The notes below the pieces were generated by a model. It saw nothing but the letters and a program-made list of their open reading frames with translations, did not search any database and was not told the origin of the DNA. Positions 27,001-39,000 of a stretch of DNA of 64,000 bases are shown here, piece by piece. Origin of the DNA: Agrypnia vestita (taxonomy: Eukaryota; Arthropoda; Insecta; Trichoptera; Phryganeidae); NCBI GenBank assembly GCA_016648135.1, contig JADDOH010011267.1, forward strand, positions 1 to 64,000, read 5' to 3'. Position 1 is the stretch's first letter. Every line of letters starts with the position of its first letter. A program made the position numbers and the translations under genes.

Positions 27001-30000
27001 TTAGAGGTGTGAAATGGTTCGACGAATTACCTGTTAAAATGAGAATTGAAAAAACTATGAGGACTTTAAAAAAATATTTAAAAAACTCCTCAAAATTACT
27101 TAAATTTTTATTTTATATTACATATTACTAATTGTATACTTCTACTTACATATTACTTAATTGTATAAACTCTTTATCATATAATTCTTTAGAATATTTC
27201 TTTAATCATAGATAGTTCTAAAATTAATTTTATTATATCTTTGCTTAAAATTTTATTATATTTCTCTCTTTACTATATTCATTTTTTTATTTTTTGCTTA
27301 TTGTTAGTTTTTATTTTTTAATTTATTGTCCCACATAAATGCATTAATTATCGCATATTGAGTAACTTTTTTCCTCTTATATACTTTATATATTAATATA
27401 TATTTATGTACTATTAAAAAAAATATATATATAAAAGTGTAAGTCCCTCTCCAGACACAAGAGTTAGTCTTTTTTTGGAGAGGTACAATGATATACTAAA
27501 TAAATAAAACGACTACTATTACGGAAAATAACATTATTTAAGTGATAAACTAAGATTTTTCGCAAATAATTGCATTTTCATGTACCTACTTTTAATTTCG
27601 CTCAAAAACGCCCTAAGGGTGTCATGCCGTCTACGTGACATCAAGCCTAAGTAAACATTGCATTGTTTCTATGCCAACAGTTTAAGATACACAGTGACAG
27701 TACTTAGGCGTGAAGTCATTCGCTCTGGTCGGTGTTTCAGTTAAAATGGCCGAATGCAGATTTTTTTACATTTATTTTATTGAAAATCTTGTTAATCTCA
27801 ATGTATATTAAAACTGGATCATTTTTTTAGAATCGTTTCAAAATATTTTCTTCTCTAAAATAACTTATTTTTAATTCTTTAATACTGTCATCACGCCTAT
27901 TCTGAAGCTGAATACGTTCGTGGGAGATACTCGGAAATACTACTCCAGTACGTGGGATTTTCGAAAATATAACCCCGGTTCGTGATATGCTAAAAATAAA
28001 TTCCAGCTCCTATTGATTATTTTAGATACAAATGGAATAATTAAAAGTATAGAGTTTATTTATAAATATACGTTTTGCGATAGCTTTACAGCTTCACTTT
28101 TTGATGTGCCGTGGAGTCTGTGCTGATTCTTTGTGTGAGAGGAAAAGAAAGAATAATATAATTGACTAGAATTGGCACTGAAATTATTTTCGTCAAGTTA
28201 CAAAGAAGGTTGAGAAAATAATTAGGAAACATAACATAGGATTAGTAGAACCGTTATTTTAACCGGTTACTCATGTACTGTTATTTGAGATTTGTATCTG
28301 ATTATATATATTTTTAAAAAACTTATCCATAAAATCAAGTTTTTATTATACTCCCTTTCTCATTGAAACAGGTTTCGCGCCTACTCCACGCTTCGGGCTC
28401 AAAAATTAAACAATATATAAATCGTTAAAATTTCGAAAAATCCAAAATTATGCTATAATTATTAATTTTTTTTAAACAAAAATTTGTTAGATCATTTTTA
28501 TCGTCGCCATGAGTCTGCTTGCAAAGTTTCAGCTCGATTGGAACATGGGAAAAGGGTTAAAAGTTGATCTAAAGTTTTTTCGGCCGACAAGCAGACGCTA
28601 CGAGTTAAAAGAAAGGGAGTAATAAAAATAGAGATGCGAACACGAAATACGTGTCGCATCAACATTCTTACTATTTTCTAACCAAGCTAAAAGGCTGTGC
28701 TATCAAAATAGGACTAATTTGCTGGTGTCCTGGAATGAGGCTCGAACTACCAACCACCAGATAACTAGGTGAGTGTCATGACCATTACGCCAACAAGCTA
28801 CTCTTGAGGATTACTTATTGAAAAATCAGTTAAAAATCATCGATACAAATCTCAAATAACAGTTATTGTGTAACTGGTTAAAATACCATCACTATCGAGG
28901 ACAAATTAGGAAGTGAGAGCGAATCTGGCGACCCATGTAGCCAGTGCATTGATGAGGTTTGCTAACCAATTTGTAGGTGGCGTTAGGCGTCTGTTACAGA
29001 TTTTTGTTGCATTTTTGGAGGTGGATGAGTCCTCCGGTTTTGGATAGAGTTGAACTCAAAGGTCACCACTCCGTTTGTAGAGTCGGAGATCTCTGCTGCG
29101 GTTGATGATGTAAAAGTCGCGATGGTTTGACAGAATTCATTCGATTACCAAACACAAGTTATAAAGAATACAGTAGTGTACAAAGATTACAATTGAAAAC
29201 GTGACGTTCAAAGGTATGACGGCAAGGGCTTCCGCTGTATCCGAGAAGCCCCGCTGGAGTGAGATGGTTCGTTCTGCGGGCGCGTGCTTATATAGTCAAT
29301 CAGAACAAAGGAATCGGGGGTGTTATGTTTTCCTCTTTACTCGGCCGCGCGTGTGGGTATTTAGCTTAGATCGGCGAGGTGCGTTTCGTCACTCCGATAG
29401 TCCATGCCCTCTGCTATACCTTGCCTTTGAATTCGGTCATCGGTCCGGCTTACATTTGCCTTGCTCAGCAATCTTGTCTCAACCTCTGTATCGAGGGCGA
29501 CGGCCTGCCGTACTCGACGTCAGCATCTGTGGTAACTCATTAGATGACACGGGTGTCTGTGTCTCGGGCCACCACACATTTATTGCCTAAGAAATGTGAA
29601 TATTTGACCAATACAGGGACCGACCAATAAAGAGGTTCTACTGCACTTGAATCAAGATAGTGTACTAATTAATATCAGACTTATCAGGCCACTGGACATT
29701 ATCTGTCGCGTGATAATATACGAAACAATTTTCCACTAATTAAACTGCTTGAGTCATTACGGGTCAATTTAAATAATTTCAGAGCGCCTATGGCCATTTT
29801 AATATTGACGCAGTATTTTTTCTCTGATTATTATTACCCAGTAATTAATTTGATATACTTAATTATCTATATCGTTGGTGCGTGCCCAAACGTCAAAATT
29901 ATATCATTAATAAAATTTGATTTTAATATTTAAAGCTTCCGCATTAAAGTGATTTGATTCTGTTTGAATGCGTTAAGTAGGTATTTGAGTGTTAGCTGAA

Positions 30001-33000
30001 TTTATTTGGATTATTCAAAATTATCGCGGATATTATGCATAGTTATGCGTCACATTTTTATTGCATGGACTGCATGCTTTTAGTATTTAAGGTGATATAC
30101 AGGGTGTAACAGAGCTAGTCTACAATACTTTACAAGTGAATTTCTACTTAAATTATGAGTCGAAAATATTACAGCAACAATGTCCTAATATCAACAGTTA
30201 TGAAGTTAAGCGAATTCAAAGTTTTGCATTTTTTTAATAAATATTTCTGGGTTATTTTTTGTAAAACGTTCATCATCATCATCACTCTTGGCACTACAAC
30301 CCTTGGTGGGTCTTGGCCTTCTCAATAATCTTCCTCCACTCATCTCGGACTAGTGCCAGCTCTCTCCAGTTCCGAAGCTCTAAGGCAGAGATGTCTTTGA
30401 GGACGTTGTCACTCCATCTTGATTTTGGCCTTCCTAAGCTCCTTCGCCCTATTGGCCTTGTGTTCAGCAGGGACTTTGGTGCTTGATGGTCGGACATTCT
30501 TTCCACATGACCCAGCCATCGAAGTCTTCCCAGTTTTATAAATGTTGTGACGTTTGGCTCCTTAAACAGAGTATAGAGCTCATTGTCGTAACGTCTGCGT
30601 CAAAATCCATTTTCTAGAACCGGTCCGAAGATACGCCTCAAAATTTTCCTTTCAAACGTTATTAAATTAAAACGTAAAACGGTATTATATTATTAAAGTA
30701 ACTTAAACCAAATATTAAAAAGTTTTTTTTATTTAAACTAAATTGAACTTTGCAATGCACACACGTTGAGTTAATTTAACACGACTATAGTTTCGAATGG
30801 AGCAGTTCCTCTCATCACATCCTTACAAAAGTCTCCGCTGCTCAGCATCTTCCCCTAAAAACCACACAAAAAAATTACCCCCACTGCTTCGCGACCCTTT
30901 ACGCTACTAAAATATTTTCATAATTTATGTATTTAGGGTAGTTATAAATTATGCCTGATGATGAGAGGGACTGCTCCAATCGAAAATATAGTCGTGTTGA
31001 ATTAACTCAAGGTATGTGCATTACAAAGATCAATTTATTTTTACAATTTACTTATATTATATATAAAATATATATATTTTTTAAATTTGCACGGCACGAG
31101 TCTAAATCGTGGAATCCGAGAAGCCTTCATAATTATCAAATCAAACAAACCTAAAAAAACCTTTTAAATTAACGAATGTGTTAGTCTTAACGAACCATCG
31201 GTAATATATATGATTTATTTTTACATGCTTTTTTTTATCAAATCTCGTATTTCTTCCTCTAGGTTCAAATGTTTATTGTCACTTCCACACAGCCATGGAT
31301 TAAATTATAGGTCGACCACAATCAAAAGACCATTCCCTAGCTTTGTCCGGTAAGAAGAAAGCGGGGGGAAAGTTGCCTGGCAAGCCATTTTACATGCCTC
31401 AATATGATATTCCAAATAAATATATATTTTTTAATTTTTAAAAGCAAGAAAACACTTTGTGGCTTGACATTATAAGAAATTTAAGAAAAAATTAAAAACT
31501 ATGTTTTCAATTCCTTTCACAGTCAAATACAGTTCACACTAGAAGTAGGTATTAATTCCACATTAAATTTTCTAGACCTTTCTTTAACCATAATCGACAA
31601 CAAAATTAATTTCAATGTATACAGAAAACCTACTTTTACTGACACCACAATCCATAATACTTCCAACCATCCTATCTCACATAAACACTCCGCGTTTCAT
31701 TCCATGATCCACCGCCTCACCTCTATCCCCCTATCCGATACAAACTTTTCCATTGAACTTTCTACTATTAAAATGATAGCTTTTAACAATGGATATGAAC
31801 CCGATTTGATAGATAGAATTCTTTCCAAAAAACTCCGTCAAATTTCGTCTAATAAATTTATTTATAACGCTCTTCCAACTATCAAAAGTAATATTCTAAT
31901 ACCTCAATGGCGGAGAATTCTTTTTATAAATAATTTTTCAATATTAAGTACGACTAAACTCCCTAAAGAGATAAAGCCAGCATTTTATACCAGTAACAAT
32001 TTAGGCAAATTATTAAGTAACTGTAAAGACAAAGAAAATATATTAAACCATTCTGGTATTTATAAACTTAGCTGTAATGATTGCCCAGCTTTCTATATTG
32101 GTAAAACATCGAGAAACGTAAATATTAGAATAAAAGAACACATTAAATGCTTAACAAATGTAGGTTTTTCTGAATTTGCCGAACATCTAATTAATTTTAA
32201 TCACACATTTAATAATAATACAGGGCCAAAAATTTTACACAAAAACGGATTAGGTTTGCGACTTAACAATCTAGAAGCATTAGAAATTAATAAAGCTATC
32301 AACAATAATAGTCAAATAATAAATAAACAAATAAATTTATCTAATAGTCCGATTTTAAAGTTGTTCCCTCTATCTTCAGTTAACTCCTCCCATTCCCTCC
32401 CCCCCACCTAGTTGACACTCTGTCCCTCTCTCTTTTTCTTTCCTCCTTTATAAATTTCTGTACCTAGATTAGTCTATATTGTAATTGTCCTGAAGAAGGT
32501 TGAGTCCAACCGAAACTAGTTGACAAATATATAGCAATAGAGTGGTTTAAAATTAAGTTTTTAATTTTTTCTTAAATTTCTTATATATTTTTTAGTTTAA
32601 AAAAGGCTACTTACTAGAAAAACTTCTTTTGTGTTCATTTTTTGCATCGTAACAAAATACATATTTTTTGCGCACATTCTTTTGAATGCGGTATAGCTAT
32701 ACCTATCAGTATATACATACTTTGATCTTTCATTCATAATAATTTCCAAAACATCAACCCATATTACCGCCATTACTTTGTGAAAATGTACAATTACTTT
32801 GTATTTTACAACACCCATCTCTTTCACTCCTATAACTTCTTTCATTTCGCGTCCTTTGTATGTACCTACAGATTACTTCTAAGTGTCACAGTTAATATTC
32901 AGTTCTTCAGTCTTCATGCATGACGTGCAAATGTATCGTTGTACATGACTGAAACGCAGGGGTTCTCAAACTATTAATGTTTTAAAAAATATTTTTAAAA

Positions 33001-36000
33001 TTTTCCTTTAAAATATTATGTCACGCTTTATATGGCCACTGTATGGAGAGAGTAAATCTTGAGGGATAAGCAGGAGTAGCTTTGGGGGCTAAGTTGGTCC
33101 TAAACCTTAATGCGTGAGCGCGCCAATTAATCAAGAGGTCGAAAACACATTCATCACATTATTCCAACATTTCTTCTTTGGCCTTTACATCATTTAGAAG
33201 CGTTCAACGAACTACCTGACACACTAAAATATAATAGTAGATCTTATTAAACTTTAAAACAGGGAGCTGATGTAAAACCTAAAAAGAATTTACGGAGCAA
33301 TTAAAGAGTTATAAAAAAAAGAAAAACACAGAGACAAGTGTTGCTATATAGCCATCATTAGTGCAACTACAGAAGACACGTTAAGAGTCTGGAAATGTTC
33401 CACCAACGATTCCTTCGCCGCATTCTACAGATCCGCTGGAGCGACCATATATCTAACGTTACAGTTCTGCGTCGCTCTAAATGTCGCCCAATTGAGGACA
33501 TGATCGTGGAAACGAGATTGAGGTGGTCGGGACATGTGTTGCGCATGGCCGATCACAGACTTCCGAAGCGGGTCTTATATGGGGAGATAGTGGGCAGGCG
33601 AAAGGCCGAAGGACAGAAGAAAAGGTATAAAGACTGTCTCCGAAAATCACTGAGCCCATGTGAAGCACCCGGGAATTGGGAGCAACTGGCACAAGATCGT
33701 GTGAGCTGGAGGAGAGTTTGCTCTCGGGCTGATGGTGTTGCGGCGGCCAGACGAGTAAAAAATGAGCAGCCAGCCGCAACCATGCGTCAACGGGACCGAC
33801 CAACGCAACCTGACCGCTTCCTGTGTGAAGTATGCGGGAGAGAGTGCGCCTCTCGAATAGGGCTATTTCCCCATCGCAAAGTTCATGAGAGGCGCAGCAA
33901 CAACTAAGTCAGAATGCCGAGGAGATCCTCGATCACGAGGCCCGGCCACAACAACACAAGTGAAACCTAATCATATACTCGTACACTGTGATGTTTAAAT
34001 AATTCAGCATCAAATTTAATCCAGCACAAGTAGATGAATCAGCATTAAATTTCAGATTTCAAGAGCACAAGCAACAAGTTCGCGGATCTTGGATTAAGAA
34101 CCACTGGACTAACAAACTGAAACGAGACAGAAAAATATTGCAAAATTATAACGAACTGCAAAATATGGTGATTACTATGATTTACAGTATTCTTAGTATT
34201 GTAGTGTATTTTTTAAGGATTCATAAATAATATATTCATAATATGTTACGTATGTATTCTTGCACACAAATTGCATAATATGTATGCAGTTTTTGCAAGA
34301 TGTCTTCAAAAATATATATCTATCCATTCAATGTGTACCTAATAGAAAATTTTCTTTACTTTGTGGCGAAAATTTCAATGATTAAAGAGTTAAGCGACAT
34401 TAAAGTATGCATTTTTTCCAATATTTTTGAGCTACCTTTTATAAAATGATGGAATATCATGAACCTAACATATATCGAATATAAAAAATTCATTCGCTTG
34501 GCATTTTTCAAATAAAATAATTGCAGAAAAAAAAACAGATTTTTTGCAGCGTTTTAATAATTTTATTTGACTCGTATCAAAGCTAATGAATTTATAATAT
34601 TCGATATGAAATTAACTTCATCATAGTATAACGTTTCACATAAAATAAGTCAGAAATTTAGAAAAAATGCAAAATTTCATGTTAATATTTCACCCAATAA
34701 TATTATATCAAATATTCAAAATTTAAAGAAAAAGACCTTCCCGAAATTTTTGTTACTTGTTACGAGACACCTGTATTTTAATTAATACTAATATATATAA
34801 AAAAAATTACTCGTTAGTGTTAGTATCACTTGTCACCTCAATTCATCCGTAGTAAATTCAGAGTTATCAACAACGATCAAATAAGTACATAATTAATTAT
34901 AGTTTTTCATTTATTGCAACACTTCGGGGTTGGTAAAAACTTTGGATAACATAATCGCCGATAATTCAGCAAATTAATACATAACAAATTAATACCTAAT
35001 AATGAAGTACTCCAATTAGAATTGCTTCACGTACGCTTGCTTATTTTTGAGCGGATTAAACGAAATCGACGATATTTTTTACCCCGCTTAAAACATTTAC
35101 CGCGCAAAAGTTTTAAAACGTCTGCCCAAATAATATTGCGCCGCGCAAAATTCATCCCTGCATCACTTGAGCTCCATCACCGGATCCACTTCCGATTGGA
35201 CACCATTGTTGGAATCTACACACCCCTAATTACAATCCGTATCTCCGCCTCCCTCGCTCCGGCGGCCCGGGCCTACGCGCGTCCCGCTCCCCCCGACAAA
35301 AGACAGGGATGGCAGTACGCGCGGCGCGGCGAACGGTACGCGCCCGAACGGTGCCGGGCCGAAGGGTGAAATTCGCTTGGGGCGGTGGACGCTTTTGATG
35401 GCTGCGCTGAAAGGGTGTAATTGGGATACTTAATTTCATTTACAATCTGCGGGGCTTTGATTTGTGCGCAAAAGTGAAGTTCAGAATATATTTTTTTAAC
35501 AATATTTTTTTAGAAAACAATTACTGGATTTCGTCTACGGAGAGATAATCATTAATTAAGATAAATTATGTAATTCGTCCTGTATTAGCTGGCTTAAGTG
35601 ATCACATATAAATGTCACGGGTATTACTCATTTTTGACCATTGGTGGTAAAAACGTAGTTTATTATTAATATTATTAATATTTAAAGCATAAACTTTGTG
35701 GTTAGACGTAATAAAAGAATGTTAGTAAACTTAGTAAAAACCACTACCAGATTTACTGTAGTTCAACAGTAGTTCAATGGTTCATAATCAGTGCATGCTT
35801 GTCTTTGATAAGATTAACACGCATGTGAACAATAGTGGTGATAATTTGACAATACTATGGTTGGGGTGTATAGTGTTGTGAATGTAGAAGTGTAGTTTTG
35901 GTCCTGAAGAAGAGACGGGTACGTCTCGAAACTGTTAGACCATAAATCTGGTACTGGTTTTTACTAAGTTTACTAACATTCTGTTATTAAAACGTAGTCT

Positions 36001-39000
36001 CTACAAATATTTGAAAGAAGACAGAAAAAATATCACATATACAACTTTCAAAAAATTTGATAATGTGTGGATGTTTTTATGGTGGAATTGGTGAACGATG
36101 CATTGTGTAAAGTGATAATTTAAACCAGCTGATACAGATCATAAGCTTTGTGCCAACCTATAAAGGGTTCCATACACGTTTCCCATATAAATAGCTACGT
36201 CTCTGTGAAAGTTCTATTATATATTTTTACTAATTTAATCACAATATACAATATGATTAATTTCCTTCTGAACTTCCTCAATATGTTGATACTTTTAGTT
36301 TTTGAAAAGCATTATAGTTGGGAAAATATTTAATTAAAATTAGTTAAAAATATGAGTAATGAGTTTTTTGCAGTGGAGATTGTACGAAATACTGGTAAAT
36401 AATTCAAACTTTTATTGTTAAACAAAGTCACTGAATACAAACTTTATCTGGATCACTATTCTTAATTCGCATCAATTTAATGTTCACTAGAAAGTTCCAC
36501 TCATACGTGGTAATAATTTGACTTTCGCCGTTATAAAAACTTAATTAAATTTAATGTGCGGTGTCGTCACTTTTTTATACAGGAAAATTTATTTTTCGAT
36601 TCTTCTCTTGTGTTCTACCGGCTTTCAGACTCTTCGAAAAAATTCGATTATGTGCCACACCCTGCAATGGGATCTAGAACATTGGCCATAACGATCATAT
36701 ACACACGACAGAATATCCCAAAAAACTTTACAAAAAAATTCTTAACAAAACATTTTTAACCAGCTGCATTTTTACGTTCTTTAGAATGTTTTTTGTGAGT
36801 GCAGAATCGAAAATGTTCGAGCTGTCATGTCTATTAAATAGTTATGGAGATATGCGACATCAAATTTTGCTTTTTTTTTCAATATTTCTGACTTACTTTT
36901 TGTAAAACGTTTTAGTAACTTATATCGATTACGAAAAATTCATTCGTTTCAATGATAAAATGATAAAAACCCTGAAAATTTTCCAATTAGAATTCGATAT
37001 TCGCATATCTCCATAACTATTGATATTAGGTCATGGTAGCTTGAACATTTTCAACTCATAATAAAGGCAGGAGTACAGTTCTGCGAGGTCATTAATGTTT
37101 TTCCAATAACCCTGTATAAATAAAATTATTAATTATAGTTCAATTTTTAATTACATATTTTATATATAGTGTTATATAAAAGTTGTACCAGTTTGCCTTC
37201 TATTCTAATATCTCTTGAAAAAAAATGCCTCTACCCTTTCAAAGGTGATAAATAATTGAAAATCTTTTTTAAAATATATTTTCAGGTGTCGTACGCTATT
37301 TACAACTAAAATAGAAAGTCAAGTACAAGTATATTATTATTTACTTGGAATTTTTTTATTTCTTGTAACTGTTTGGCAGTCCCTCGCCAGCTAATTGTGT
37401 GTATTGTTACCGAGTTAGTGGAGTAGAGGAGCGCGACATAATTGTCGGCTGGAGGCGCAGCCTAAAAGTGTCGCGACATAATTTGTAATTCATATTTCTT
37501 GAGGGTATGCGATGCATTCGATAAGCTGATAAGATTATTGGATATTGATCTGTTCGAGTGCAGCCACACAAGATTAAGAAAAATTTTGAGTGCAGAATTT
37601 TTTTCTACTTAATAATTAAGTCTCTTTTTCTCTTGTTCATTCTTCTTGTATTATTTTTAACATGCCTGTGTTTTTCTGCTAATAATTAAGTCTCTTTTTT
37701 TTCGTTTGTTTAAATTTTTTATTCTTTCTTGTTATATAATTCTTAACATGCCTGAGTTTAATTCATAAAATATTTATTATTACTAACATATTTCTAAATG
37801 TGGAGACCTATAATTGGCCATCTATATTTCCATGAATATTAAATAAATATTATAGAATATTTGGAGAGGGGAGTGGGGGATTATAGGCGGTTACCAAAAT
37901 AGTTTAGAGAAACGAAATAGTGAATCTTAGTGATGTTAAAACCGGTTACTAATAATAAAACTATTACTCATGGTACTGTTTTTTGAAATTTGTAGGGCAC
38001 TCTATTGAAGACGCTGTAATATTACTCTTGCAAAACGTCGAGAATCGAAATCTCAACACATTTATATGGTTCATATGATTGACGTATTATAATATAGACA
38101 CGTTATTCCCATACTAGCCGGCTTTCATATGTAGCAAATATTGCATTGAAAGAGACAACAAATCCTATTTCACAAACGCTCTGCGTGTAGACAGAAAAAT
38201 CAGGTAATTTGAAGTTACGGTGACTAAAATAACATACTCATTCTTACAATAGTGTACGATACTCTGTTCCCTTTTCCGCGTAGCGTCGCGCCTGATCACA
38301 AAGAAGGTCCGTTCGATCACGAGTGCAAGTAATTACCTTACTTTTGAGTTTTCACGATTTCACGCTTGTAACGTATCTACAGTTTATTATATCATTGGTT
38401 CATATTATATATCCGTCTGCTACAACGGTTACACATGGTACAGTTATTTGCGATTTTGTCAAGTTATGAATTACATTTAACTAAACAATCTGAAACCTCA
38501 TTGAATGATTGTTCCTCTTAAATATCGAGAATCGAATGTCAAAATAATTCGACGCGCATGTAATGTTTAATGTAGTGTTGAAATTACTATTTTTGTTGAT
38601 ATTTTTTTTGGGATGTAAGTCCATCCATAAATAATCTATCAACTTTTCAAAGCAAGAAAACTTGACAGTGGCTTGACATTATAAGAAATTTAACCCTAGA
38701 TCACTAACCTTATTTTACAACGCTTATTACTAACCTTCGTCGTTTCGGCTACGCCGTATAAAAGGGAGGCTTCTAAGGGTTTATGGAATAAAATATTTAT
38801 ATGTGTTTTACTTATTTATTACAATAATCATTTGTTAACATGTTTATAAGTTTTTTATGTACTAAAATCACATTTTAATTACTTTAACAGTCTTTTGTTT
38901 GAGACAAGAGTTTTTACTCATTTGAACCTTTTTGTTTTTTTAAATGCTTTAATCTTATTAACTAAAAAAAACAAAGAATTAAAAAAAATATTAAAATATT

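Larger units (their letters stand above)
31441..32600 (+). mobile_element. Penelope-like element, 5'-truncated
   Basis: An open frame for the C-terminal part of a Penelope protein is flanked by inverted terminal sequence: GACATTATAAGAAATTTAAG at 31466-31485 and its complement (TTTTTTCTTAAATTTCTTATA) at 32563-32585. After the stop comes the conserved tail CCTGAAGAAGGTTGAGTCCA, ACCGAAACTAGTTGAC and ATAGCAATAGAGTGGTTTAA. The same tail is seen at 40081-40146 (minus) and 40370-40440 (plus). Confidence 0.75.

Noticed and set aside
29201..29590. 129-codon plus-strand frame
   Set aside because: It runs antisense through the LTR-like relic and has no domain.
33165..33260. Possible non-LTR C-terminal block ([19 protein letters not shown])
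   Set aside because: Fewer than 20 residues, no 3' tail and no upstream support; too weak to list.
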